Position numbers and translations under genes: made by a program. Below the pieces are notes generated by a model. That model ran no database searches. It was not told where the DNA came from and saw only the letters and a list, made by a program, of their open reading frames with translations. A stretch of DNA of 64,000 nucleotides from Methyloversatilis sp. RAC08 (GTDB lineage: Bacteria; Pseudomonadota; Gammaproteobacteria; Burkholderiales; Rhodocyclaceae). Within the stretch, counting starts at the first letter, position 1, and the number at the start of each line of letters is the position of its first letter. The stretch covers positions 1,860,001 to 1,924,000 of the forward strand of contig NZ_CP016448.1 of the NCBI RefSeq assembly GCF_001713355.1, written 5' to 3'. This document shows positions 1 through 8,337 of the stretch, one piece after another.

Positions 1-794
1 GCGAAAGACATCACGTCGCGCGCGTCATCGCCGCCAACAACATCCTCAATGCGGGTTTCATGGTGGTGTCGGCGCTGGTCAGCCTGCTGCTGTTCCGGGC
101 CGGGCTGGATCTTCCGCAGCTGTTTCTGGTGACCGCACTTTTCAACGCCGTGGTCGCGATCTACATCTACACGCTGGTGCCGGAATTCCTGATGCGCTTC
201 ATCGTGTGGATACTGATCCACACCGTGTACCGGCTCGACACCAAAGGACTCGAACGCATCCCGGACGACGGCCCGGCCGTCGTCGTGTGCAACCACGTGA
301 GCTTCGTCGACGCACTGGTCATCACGGCCGCATGCCGGCGGCCGATCCGCTTCGTCATGGACCACCGCATCTTCCGCACACCGATACTGAGCTTCGTGTT
401 CCGGACCAATCGCTGCATTCCGATCGCGCCGGCGAAGGAAGACCCGGTGCTGCTCGAACGCGCATACGAGGAGATCGCGGCAGCGCTCGAAGCCGGCGAC
501 CTGGTGGGTCTGTTCCCGGAAGGACGCATCACCGATACCGGCGAGCTGTATCCGTTCAAGCCGGGCATCACGCGCATCCTCGAGCGCACGCCGGCGCCGG
601 TGATTCCACTCGCGCTGCGCGGCCTGTGGGGCAGTTTCTTCTCGCGCAAGGACGGGCCGGCGATGAGCCGGGTGCCGCGACGCGGTCCGTTCAGCCGCAT
701 CGAGCTGGTGGCCGGTGACGCCATTGCGCCGGATGCCGCGACACCGGCAGCACTGCAGGTGATCGTCGCCGGGCTGCGCGGCGAACGGCGATGA
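1..794 (+). CDS. MFS transporter / 1-acylglycerol-phosphate acyltransferase fusion, C-terminal part
   Basis: The frame is open from base 3 at the left edge, so the gene starts outside the window; about 263 residues are visible. The first part (bases 3-230) is the last membrane segments of an LplT/MFS-type transporter. The rest is a PlsC-type acyltransferase, which transfers an acyl chain to a lysophospholipid on the cytoplasmic membrane. Motif I NHVSFVD starts at base 291 and motif III FPEGR lies near base 513. Fusions of this kind, related to E. coli Aas, recycle lyso-phospholipids. The stop is 10 bases before the next start, so the two are probably co-transcribed. The family is secure; the exact acyl substrate is not. 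Confidence 0.9.
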   Translation, partial: ERHHVARVIAANNILNAGFMVVSALVSLLLFRAGLDLPQLFLVTALFNAVVAIYIYTLVPEFLMRFIVWILIHTVYRLDTKGLERIPDDGPAVVVCNHVSFVDALVITAACRRPIRFVMDHRIFRTPILSFVFRTNRCIPIAPAKEDPVLLERAYEEIAAALEAGDLVGLFPEGRITDTGELYPFKPGITRILERTPAPVIPLALRGLWGSFFSRKDGPAMSRVPRRGPFSRIELVAGDAIAPDAATPAALQVIVAGLRGERR

Positions 795-804
795 GGCGCC
801 TGTC

Positions 805-3543
805 ATGCTGACTGCCATCCTGTGTCTGCTCGGCCTCGTCGCGGGGGCTGCGCACGGCGGAATCGAAAGCTTCGTCGGCGCCGCCGTCGGCCTCGCCGCC
901 GGCCTGTGGATCAGCGCCCGCAGCGCGCAGCGGGAACGCGACCTGACGCAGAAGCTGCGCGAACTCGATGACAAGTCGCGCTGGCTGTATGACGCGCTGA
1001 CCGCGCTGCAGCGAGAGCACGGCGCTGTGCCGCCGGTCGCGGCAGCCGCACCGGACAGCCAGGCAACGGCCGCGACACAGGTCGCAGACCCGGTACCTGC
1101 TCCGCTCGTTTCGCCGACGCCTCAGTCCGTCAGCGCGCAGGCAGCCCCGCTCGATGCGCTGCACGCGCCTGGCGTGCGGGTTGCTGCCGTCACCCAAGGC
1201 ATGACGCCGGCAGCGCCCGAAGTGCGCAGCCCCTCAGCCCGCCCGCCGTGGTCAGCCCTGTGGGCGCGCCTGATGGGCGGCAATCCGCTGGCGCGCATCG
1301 GCGTGATCGTGCTGTTCTTCGGTGTCGCGTCAGCGCTGCGGCTGGCCGCGCAGGCCGGCCTGCTGCCGCCCCAGCTGCGCCTTGCCGGCGCGCTGGCGGT
1401 CGGACTGGTCATGATCGTCGCCGGCTGGCGCATGACGGGCGACGGACCGCGCCGCATGTTCGCGCTGGCGGTGCAGGGCGGCGGCTTCGCGCTGCTCTAT
1501 CTGTCGGTCTACTTCGCGCTGGCGCACTACGGCTTCATCGGACCGGCGCCGGCCTTCGGCCTGTTCGCCGCGCTGGGCGCCGCCTGCGCGCTGATGGCCG
1601 CACGCCAGTCGGCGCAAAGTCTGGCGCTGCTCGGCCTGTCCGGCGCCTTCGTGGCACCGGTGCTCGCCGCCACCGGGCGGGGCGATCACATCGTGCTGCT
1701 GTCCTATACCCTGCTGCTCGACATCTTCATCATTGCGCTGTCCTGGCGCCATGCGTGGCGCGCGCTGATACTCGCCGGCTTCCTGTTCACCTTCGTGATC
1801 GGCACCGGCTGGGGACTGCGCAGCTACACGCCGGACGACTACCTCGCGGTGCAGGGCTTCCTGATCGCCTTCTTCCTGCTGTTCAGCGCCACCCCTGTCG
1901 CGCTGACCGTTGCACGCGCGCCGGAGGACCGGGGCAGGACATCCGGGTGGAACTCCGGCAGCCTGCTGTTCGGCCCGCCGCTGGCGGCCGGCGTGCTGCA
2001 GGCCGCGCTGATGCAGCCTTTCGAGTACGGCGACGCGCTCAGCGCGGTCGCGGCCGGCCTGTACTACCTCGCGCTGGCCTGGCTTCTGCGGGCGCGGGTG
2101 CCGGACGCATCGCTGGCCTTGTGCGCACACGCCGGCATCGGCGCGGCGCTGCTGACGCTGGCCGTGCCGCTGGCGTTCGACCTGCAGATGACGGCCGCGG
2201 TCTATGCGGTCGAGGGGGCGGCCGCACTGTGGTACGGCTGTGTGCGCGGCTCGAAGCTCACGCTGTGGGCCGGCGCGGCACTGCAGGGGCTGGCCGGCCT
2301 GTGGCTGGTCGCCGCGCTACCCGATCTGACGCTGAATTGGCCGCTGGTCAATGGTCGCGCCCTGGGCTGCCTGCTGATGGCCGGTGCGGCGTTGGCATCG
2401 GTACGCGTGCTGCGCGCCACGGCTGCGACCGGTGACGGGCTGCCGCAGGCACTGACCCTCTGGCTGGCCGGCTGGTGGCTGTTCGGCGGTCTGGCCGACA
2501 TCGAAGATTTCGCGCCGTCCGCGCTGCAGCCGGCGCTGGCGCTGCTGTTCGCAATCGCCAGCGCCGCCTTCGCCGAACAACAGGGGCGCCGCCGCAACTT
2601 CGTCATCGCGCGCGCGCTCGCAGCCTTGTCGCTGCCGATGCTGTGGGCAGGCAGTCTGGTCGGCTGGGACATGCAGCACCATCTGCTGTTCGGCGCGATG
2701 GCACTGGCCTTGCCGCTCGCATGGGCGACCCATCTGTGGATCCTGCGCCGACAGGACGAAGACGAGGCCGGCCTTTTCAGCCGCTTCCGCCATGTTGCGA
2801 CGGCCTGGACGCTGCTGCTGTCGATCGGCGTCGAAGCCGGCGGCTGGCTGGATGTGTGGCTGCCGGGGCAGGACCTGTGGCGCTGGCTCGCCTGGATCAT
2901 GGTCTGGTTGATGGCCGGCATCGCACTGCAGCGTGCCCTGGCCGTCGATCGCGACGAATGGCCGTGGACTGCGCAGCGCGACCGCTACGAAAGCCACGTG
3001 CTGCGGCCGATCGCCGCGCTGCTGCTGCTGGCGGTCGCGGCGCTGCAGCTGGCACAGGATGGCGGCTCGGCTTTGCGCTACCTGCCACTGGCATCGGCCC
3101 TCGATCTGGCCAGCATCGCCGCCCTGCTGTGGCTGGCACGCGGCCGGCCACAGCCACTGCTACCCTTGCCGCTGACCGGCGCCGTCGGTCTGCTGTGGGT
3201 GTCGGCGCTGGCCGCGCGCAGCGTGCATCATCTGGCCGGGGTGGCCTGGTCGGCAGAGGCCATGTTCCAATCCACGCTGCTGCAGGCCACGCTGTCACTG
3301 ACCTGGACGCTGGCCGCACTCGCACTGATGATCCACGCCACCCGCAATGGCGCGCGTACCCTGTGGTTCGCCGGCTTCGCACTGCTTGCCGCGGTCGGTG
3401 CCAAGTTGCTGATGATCGATCTGGCCAGCGCGGGCACCGTCGAATGGACCGCCTCCCTGCTCGGGATCGGCGCACTCATACTGATTGCCAGCTATGTCGC
3501 GCCGGTGCCGCCTGCCACCGCCCCCGAAGGAGTCACACCTTGA
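805..3543 (+). CDS. DUF2339 family multi-pass membrane protein
   Basis: A 912-residue protein with an N-terminal membrane segment (residues 1-35), a short coiled-coil stretch (about 42-75), a proline/alanine-rich linker to about residue 150, then some two dozen hydrophobic helices to the end. This layout is that of DUF2339, predicted inner-membrane proteins of unknown function. A GAGG 9 bases upstream supports the ATG at 805. The last four bases overlap the TTG start of the next gene, suggesting translational coupling. No catalytic motif is visible, so I assign no function beyond the family. Confidence 0.88.
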   Translation: MLTAILCLLGLVAGAAHGGIESFVGAAVGLAAGLWISARSAQRERDLTQKLRELDDKSRWLYDALTALQREHGAVPPVAAAAPDSQATAATQVADPVPAPLVSPTPQSVSAQAAPLDALHAPGVRVAAVTQGMTPAAPEVRSPSARPPWSALWARLMGGNPLARIGVIVLFFGVASALRLAAQAGLLPPQLRLAGALAVGLVMIVAGWRMTGDGPRRMFALAVQGGGFALLYLSVYFALAHYGFIGPAPAFGLFAALGAACALMAARQSAQSLALLGLSGAFVAPVLAATGRGDHIVLLSYTLLLDIFIIALSWRHAWRALILAGFLFTFVIGTGWGLRSYTPDDYLAVQGFLIAFFLLFSATPVALTVARAPEDRGRTSGWNSGSLLFGPPLAAGVLQAALMQPFEYGDALSAVAAGLYYLALAWLLRARVPDASLALCAHAGIGAALLTLAVPLAFDLQMTAAVYAVEGAAALWYGCVRGSKLTLWAGAALQGLAGLWLVAALPDLTLNWPLVNGRALGCLLMAGAALASVRVLRATAATGDGLPQALTLWLAGWWLFGGLADIEDFAPSALQPALALLFAIASAAFAEQQGRRRNFVIARALAALSLPMLWAGSLVGWDMQHHLLFGAMALALPLAWATHLWILRRQDEDEAGLFSRFRHVATAWTLLLSIGVEAGGWLDVWLPGQDLWRWLAWIMVWLMAGIALQRALAVDRDEWPWTAQRDRYESHVLRPIAALLLLAVAALQLAQDGGSALRYLPLASALDLASIAALLWLARGRPQPLLPLPLTGAVGLLWVSALAARSVHHLAGVAWSAEAMFQSTLLQATLSLTWTLAALALMIHATRNGARTLWFAGFALLAAVGAKLLMIDLASAGTVEWTASLLGIGALILIASYVAPVPPATAPEGVTP

Positions 3544-4070
3544 ATGCACGATTGACCGCCGCCCTCACCCTTGCCCTGTGCGCCTTCGGCAGCGCACACG
3601 CTGCCGACATCAAGCCCGGCCTGTGGGAATTCAAGTCGAAGCTGGCGATGCCGGGCATGCCCGACATGTCGGCGCAGATGGAAATGATGCAGCAGCAGAT
3701 GAAGAATCTGCCGCCCGAGGCGCGCGCCATGATGGAGAAACAGATGGCCGCGCAGGGCGTCGCGATGGGCAGCGGCGGCGCACTGCAGGTATGCATCACG
3801 CCGGAGGATGCCAAGGGCGCGAACGTCTACACGGGCAAGACCGACGGCGACTGCCGCTACACGAACGTCACCAACAGCGCGACCCGCGTCAAGGGCACGA
3901 TCACCTGCACGAAGCCGAAGGCCAGTGGCGATTTCGAAGCCATCATCGACAGCCCGACCCATTTCACGTCGAAGGTGAACATGCAGTCGGCCGAAGGCGC
4001 GATGACTGCCGACACCGACGCACGCTGGCTGGCCGCCGACTGCGGCAAGATCAAACCGACGGCGCGCTGA
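3540..4070 (+). CDS. DUF3617 family periplasmic protein
   Basis: A 176-residue protein beginning with TTG at 3540, preceded by a good GAAGGAG site. The TTG shares four bases with the upstream stop (TTGA). Residues 1-21 are a signal peptide ending in SAHAA, so the protein is exported. The mature part begins DIKPGLWEF, the characteristic opening of DUF3617, and carries a methionine-rich helix (MPGMPDMSAQMEMMQQQMK, near residues 38-57). Two cysteines near residue 83 and in the DGDCRY segment, with a further two downstream, could form disulfides. Function unknown. The ATG at 3544 is in a different frame and is not the start. Confidence 0.85.
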   Translation: MNARLTAALTLALCAFGSAHAADIKPGLWEFKSKLAMPGMPDMSAQMEMMQQQMKNLPPEARAMMEKQMAAQGVAMGSGGALQVCITPEDAKGANVYTGKTDGDCRYTNVTNSATRVKGTITCTKPKASGDFEAIIDSPTHFTSKVNMQSAEGAMTADTDARWLAADCGKIKPTAR

Positions 4071-4263
4071 ACGCCGGCGGGCGGCCCGGATGGTGTCTGT
4101 GCGACTGCATCCGGGGAACCGGGGGCCCCAGATGTCCTCGAAGCTGACGCAGACCCTTGATTTCACGTATCGTCCGCGCTTCGACTTCCGGTGCCGGCGC
4201 TGACCGCACCGACTTGTGCACCTTCCCCCTCCGCATGCTGCCGGCGCGCGGCCAGACCTGAAG

Positions 4264-5196
4264 ATGGCTTTACACCGCCGACGACATCCTTCCACGCTCG
4301 GCTTCGACGCGTTCGACATGGCCTGGGAGACGAGCCCGCCTGGCGTCGTCTATCTGTCCCTGCGCGTGCGTCGCAGCGTGCTGTTCGCGCTGGCGGTGGC
4401 GGTGTGCCTGCACCTGGCGCTGCTGGGCTGGATACTGCACAAGGACAGCATGCCCGAGCTGCCGCTGACCGGCACGCCGAGCGAAACCATCAGCGCCCGC
4501 CTGGTCCAGCCGGAAGCGCCGCGTCCCCGCGCCGAGCCGCAACCGCCCGCGGTGCAACCGGCGCCCGTTCCGCCGCCGCCGACCCGTCAGGCCGAGCGAC
4601 CCAAGCGCGACCGCAAGCCCGCGCCGGTCAAGCCGCAGCCGGAAGTGCTGCGCGCGCCGGTGCCCGACCCGGCCCCGGCCCCGCCGCCGCAGGCGCCGAC
4701 CCGGCCGAAACTCGACGACGAACCGACCGACATGGCGTCGTACGTCAATCGGCAGCGCGAACGACGGCAGGCGGCCGAAGCCTCGGAAGGGCAAGAGACT
4801 GCTGCCGGCATTGCGCGCGAACGGGTGCTCAGCGCGGACGAGATCGCCATGGCGAACATCAAGCGCAACCTGCAGTCGGGCACCAGCGGCGTGTTCCAGA
4901 TCACCCGCAAGGGCGTACGGACGGCGTCTTTCGTGTTCCGCGGCTGGACCACCGACGCGGTCAACGCGCGCCGTGAATACATTGAGGTCGATGCGGGTGT
5001 CGGCGGCGACATCGAGCGTGCGCTGGTCAAGCGCATGATCGAACTGATCCGCCGCTACTACCAGGGCAATTTCAACTGGGAATCGCGCGTGCTCGGTCGC
5101 ACCGTCGTGCTGTCGGCGGCACCCGAGAACAACGCCCAGCTGGAGGATTTCCTGATTCGCGAGTTCTTCCGCAGCGGCTACAGCTATCCGCCCTGA
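4264..5196 (+). CDS. TonB-like membrane-anchored proline-rich protein, function unknown
   Basis: About 310 residues from the ATG at 4264; GTG 4216 and ATG 4318 are alternatives in the same frame and none has a strong ribosome site. The layout resembles TonB: a short cytoplasmic N-terminus, one membrane segment (SVLFALAVAVCLHLALLGWIL, about residues 38-58), a long Pro/Ala/Arg/Lys spacer (about 80-160), and a C-terminal periplasmic domain of about 110 residues. That domain (from about residue 195) does not show the usual TonB YPxxA motif, so I do not call it TonB. No ExbB/ExbD or receptor gene is nearby. It stands alone between two spacers. Confidence 0.75.
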   Translation: MALHRRRHPSTLGFDAFDMAWETSPPGVVYLSLRVRRSVLFALAVAVCLHLALLGWILHKDSMPELPLTGTPSETISARLVQPEAPRPRAEPQPPAVQPAPVPPPPTRQAERPKRDRKPAPVKPQPEVLRAPVPDPAPAPPPQAPTRPKLDDEPTDMASYVNRQRERRQAAEASEGQETAAGIARERVLSADEIAMANIKRNLQSGTSGVFQITRKGVRTASFVFRGWTTDAVNARREYIEVDAGVGGDIERALVKRMIELIRRYYQGNFNWESRVLGRTVVLSAAPENNAQLEDFLIREFFRSGYSYPP

Positions 5197-5339
5197 AGCG
5201 CCTCGGGCAGGCAAACGGGCACGATCGGCTCGGGCGATTGGTTCGCTGTCGCACTGAACCGCGCGGATGGGACGCCTATGTTGGGTCATCCGGCTGCGCC
5301 AGACCGGCCAGCCGGCCCACCCTACTCGAGGTACATCCC

Positions 5340-5756
5340 ATGAAAACATCGAACATGATTGTTGCAGGCTTCACCGCGTTTGCGCTGTCCGGCTACGCGC
5401 TGGCCCAGTCCGACCCGGCGAAGGCCGCCGGTGCGAGCGGCGAAGTCAGCAGCCCGCTGATCGCCGATCCGGCGACGACCCAGGTACCGGCGTCACCGTC
5501 ACACCCTGCGATCGACGGCGCACAGAAAAATCTGACCACCTCTCCGGACGCGGTCAGGGGCAGCACGGCGCAACCGCGTTCCGCTGCGCAGGAACGGATG
5601 AACAACACCAGCGCTGATGAGCGGCTGCGCATGAATTCATCGAATGCCGCGTCGCAGGATTCGATGAACGAAGCCCGGAAGCTGTCGGATGAAGGCGCGA
5701 CCGCGGCAGGCGACAGCACGCCGACCACGCGGGCTGCACGTGCCGACCGCAACTGA
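5340..5756 (+). CDS. Small secreted low-complexity protein
   Basis: A 138-residue protein with a clear signal peptide (MKTSNMIVAGFTAFALSGYALA, cleaved before QSD). The ATG at 5340 is preferred because it begins the signal peptide; the open frame extends further upstream without purpose. The mature part is rich in Ser, Ala, Thr, Asn and Asp with no hydrophobic core, so it is probably disordered in the periplasm. No family is recognised and no catalytic residues are visible. Confidence 0.7.
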   Translation: MKTSNMIVAGFTAFALSGYALAQSDPAKAAGASGEVSSPLIADPATTQVPASPSHPAIDGAQKNLTTSPDAVRGSTAQPRSAAQERMNNTSADERLRMNSSNAASQDSMNEARKLSDEGATAAGDSTPTTRAARADRN

Positions 5757-5776
5757 AAGCGCCTGACTCGCGCTGT

Positions 5777-6457
5777 ATGCATGCCGTCCCCTGGGCGGCA
5801 TGGCGACGACTTCAAAGTGTCATCCGTGACAATGCTGCGCGGCTGGGCGCGCTCGCCGTTCTTTCGGGACTGCCGTTGCCGGCGGGCGCTGCCGGACCCG
5901 GCGCCGATCCGGCGCTCGCGGCGGCTTCGCCCGAGGTGCGCCGCACCGTCACCTGGATCATCGCATCGCGGGACAACGGCGGCGCGCCCTTCCACGTCAT
6001 CGACAAGAGACAGGCACGCCTGTTCGCGTTCGATGCCGGCGGACGCCTGCTCGGCGCCAGCGCGGTGCTGTTGGGCGCGGCCATCGGCGACCATTCCGTC
6101 CCCGGCATCGGCGAACGGCCGATGGACCAGATCAGGCCGGAGGAGCGCACGACGCCTGCCGGGCGCTTTGTCTCTGAACAGGGTACGAATCTGAAAGGCG
6201 AGGACGTGACCTGGGTGGATTACGACAATGCGGTATCGCTGCACCGCGTTCGCATCGGCAAACCCTCGGACCGGCGTCTGGAGCGACTGGCGACGCCGAC
6301 GCCTGCGGACAACCGCATTTCATTTGGCTGCATCAACGTGCCGGTCGCCTTCTATGACCGCCATATCCGGCCCGGTCCGCCATCGCAACGGCCGGCGGTG
6401 ATCTACGTGCTGCCCGAGACAGGCACAGTGACGAACGGACTAGCGCCCGGTGACTGA
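5777..6457 (+). CDS. L,D-transpeptidase (YkuD-fold) family protein
   Basis: A 226-residue exported protein that probably acts on peptidoglycan. After an N-terminal hydrophobic segment (about residues 22-40), the catalytic part contains H155 (SLHRV) and the motif NRISFGCINVP with C185, matching the His...SxGCIN signature of L,D-transpeptidases; C185 would be the nucleophile. The final residue of the usual SxGCIR motif is Asn here. The length suits a stand-alone catalytic domain with no LysM. The start at 5777 is uncertain because no clear ribosome site precedes it. Confidence 0.8.
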   Translation: MHAVPWAAWRRLQSVIRDNAARLGALAVLSGLPLPAGAAGPGADPALAAASPEVRRTVTWIIASRDNGGAPFHVIDKRQARLFAFDAGGRLLGASAVLLGAAIGDHSVPGIGERPMDQIRPEERTTPAGRFVSEQGTNLKGEDVTWVDYDNAVSLHRVRIGKPSDRRLERLATPTPADNRISFGCINVPVAFYDRHIRPGPPSQRPAVIYVLPETGTVTNGLAPGD

Positions 6458-6587
6458 CATCGCAGCCGGAGATTTGTGCGCTGGCAGACTGAGCGCCCGG
6501 CAGCAATCCGCTACGGTCGGCATCGGCGTGCCGGCGATTGCCGGTAAGCCCCGTCAATCCGACTTCACCTGTACCCGGACTCCTTTC

Positions 6588-6662
6588 ATGAACAGCATTG
6601 TCTATATCGTCGGCGCCGTCGTCATCGTTCTCGCCGTCCTGTCCTTCTTCGGCTTCCGCTGA
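6588..6662 (+). CDS. 24-residue single-helix membrane peptide
   Basis: The ATG at 6588 opens a 24-codon frame that is almost entirely one hydrophobic helix and ends in FFGFR. Very similar tiny proteins, beginning MNSI-YIVG and ending SFFGxR, are to my knowledge found unlinked to any pathway across Alpha- and Betaproteobacteria, which supports a real gene. The upstream in-frame codons are arginine- and glycine-rich filler. The ribosome site is weak. Function unknown. Confidence 0.6.
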   Translation: MNSIVYIVGAVVIVLAVLSFFGFR

Positions 6663-6684
6663 TCCGCCCGGGCGCCTGAAACGA

Positions 6685-7818
6685 TCAGGCGCCCGGCGCG
6701 AGCGCTTGCGCGAGAAAGAAACGCAGCATTTCGCGCGTGGCATCCGGGCCGCCGGCATCGGTGTAGGAGCCGGCCGCCTGTCCGCCTGACCATGCGTGTC
6801 CGGCGCCGTGCACCACCCAGTGCTCGGCGAGGGCAGCCCCGTCGTGGTCGTCATGCACGATTCGCGTGTAGTGACGCCCCTTTTCCGACATCCCCTGCTG
6901 CGTGTGGGTGCGGCGTCTTTCCGGTTGACCGGCGACGCGGCCGAGCGCGGCGGCAATCACCTGTTCGCCATTGCGCGGATGCACGGTGTGGTCGCGATCG
7001 CCGTGAAAGACGATGGTCGGAACTGCGCGCACTTCCGGCTGCGCCGCGCCGCGGCGCTTCTTCATCACACCCTTCAGCGGCGAAGCATCCGGCGAACCAC
7101 CCGACATCGCTGCGAACGCCTCGGCAACACTGCCGGCCGCGCCACATGGCAAACCCGAATGCACGCCCGCTGCCGCGAAAATGTCCGGGTAGGCGTTGGC
7201 AACGATGTCCGCCATCGCCCCCCCGGCCGACAACCCGGCAACGTACACGCGCCGGGCGTCGATGCCGTACGCCTTTATCACCGACAGCGTCAGCGCAGCC
7301 AGGGCCGCGGGCTCACCGCTGCCGCGCTTCTGATGGCTGTGCTCGAACCAGTTCCAGCAGCCCTGCGGATTGGCCGCCTGCGACTGCGCCGGGTAGAGCA
7401 CGACGAAGCCCAGTTCGTCAGCCAGTGCGTTCATGCCGGTTCCCGCGGCGAAGTCGTCCGGGTTCTGCGTGCAGCCGTGCAGCATCACCACCAGCGGCAG
7501 CGCCTCGCCGCTACGTCCGGCCGGCTGGTACAGCTTGTACTGAAGCGCCATTCCGCCGTGCACGAAGCGCTCGTCGGAGAAGCAGCTTGTCTGTCTGGCC
7601 GACGCATCTGGCCGCACCGCCGGCTGAGCGGTACCGAGCAGGCCGGATGGCAGTTCGTTCACCTCGAAAGCTTCGCCGTCGACGGTATGCGAAGGCATGC
7701 CGGCCGCCGCCGCCATCCCTTCGAGCGCGCGCTGGATCGCTTCGGTGGCTTCGTTCAGCCGCCCGGCCTGCGTCAGCCGGGTGGCGTCGCGCATGAGAAG
7801 CTGGAATTGGGTGTTCAT
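6685..7818 (-). CDS. PHB depolymerase-type esterase
   Basis: A 377-residue alpha/beta hydrolase of the PHB-depolymerase esterase family. Signatures are the oxyanion segment HGCTQNPDDFAAGTGMN (114-130), the nucleophile elbow GLSAG with S197, an acidic segment FHGDRDHTVHP, and a late HGAGHAWSGG supplying the histidine. No signal peptide is seen, and about 85 N-terminal residues form a separate helical lead, as in predicted intracellular short-chain PHA depolymerases. The ATG at 7818 is chosen over one at 7833 because GAGG sits five bases before it. It lies just after a ribbon-helix-helix gene on the same strand. Substrate not proven. Confidence 0.85.
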   Translation of the reverse strand: MNTQFQLLMRDATRLTQAGRLNEATEAIQRALEGMAAAAGMPSHTVDGEAFEVNELPSGLLGTAQPAVRPDASARQTSCFSDERFVHGGMALQYKLYQPAGRSGEALPLVVMLHGCTQNPDDFAAGTGMNALADELGFVVLYPAQSQAANPQGCWNWFEHSHQKRGSGEPAALAALTLSVIKAYGIDARRVYVAGLSAGGAMADIVANAYPDIFAAAGVHSGLPCGAAGSVAEAFAAMSGGSPDASPLKGVMKKRRGAAQPEVRAVPTIVFHGDRDHTVHPRNGEQVIAAALGRVAGQPERRRTHTQQGMSEKGRHYTRIVHDDHDGAALAEHWVVHGAGHAWSGGQAAGSYTDAGGPDATREMLRFFLAQALAPGA

Positions 7819-7854
7819 GGAAACCTCATTCATGGAAGCGGGTGTCGTCGGAGC

Positions 7855-8280
7855 TCAGGGCACGCGATCGGCCAGTGCGGCCTTCACCGCGGGGCTCGCA
7901 TGCAGCGCACCCAGCACATCGATCGAGGCGATGGCAGCGCAGGCCAGTTCGGGCGTGACGTCGTCGGCCAGCGTGACCAGCCCGAGTACACGTATCTGCA
8001 GCGTCTCGCCGCCGTCGCACACGGCCTGCAGGTCGGCCGCACTGAAATGCTGCAGGCCGAGCACGAACATGCGGCGCGTGACGACGTGCTTCACCGCATC
8101 GGCATGGCTGGCCAGATGCGTGCGGATGGCGGTACGGATGAAGTCGCTGCGATTGCCGTAGAAGCCCTCGGCGACCAGCAGATCGATCTGGCCAAGATCG
8201 ACAAAACCGAGATTGATGGTGATCTTCTCTGACTCGGCAGGCTTCACCTTGACGGCGGAAAGTGCTCGGACTGTATTCAT
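7855..8280 (-). CDS. CopG-like ribbon-helix-helix regulator
   Basis: A 141-residue protein starting at the ATG at 8280, which has AGGA eight bases upstream; upstream in-frame ATGs at 8304 and 8289 lack this. Residues about 18-60 (ITINLGFVDLGQIDLLVAEG, then FYGNRSDFIRTAIRTHL) read as a beta strand followed by two helices, the pattern of a CopG/MetJ-type DNA-binding fold. The C-terminal 80 residues are not recognised. It directly precedes the PHB-depolymerase-type esterase with a gap of 36 bases, so it may control that gene, which is inference. Confidence 0.75.
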   Translation of the reverse strand: MNTVRALSAVKVKPAESEKITINLGFVDLGQIDLLVAEGFYGNRSDFIRTAIRTHLASHADAVKHVVTRRMFVLGLQHFSAADLQAVCDGGETLQIRVLGLVTLADDVTPELACAAIASIDVLGALHASPAVKAALADRVP

Positions 8281-8337
8281 GCGGACCATCCTAACACCAT
8301 CCAAGCGGATGGTCAGGGGATGTTTTTCGAAATCTCT

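Noticed and set aside
4071-4263. Possible small gene between the DUF3617 and TonB-like genes
   Set aside because: Frames across this gap are filler with no start plus ribosome-site pair.
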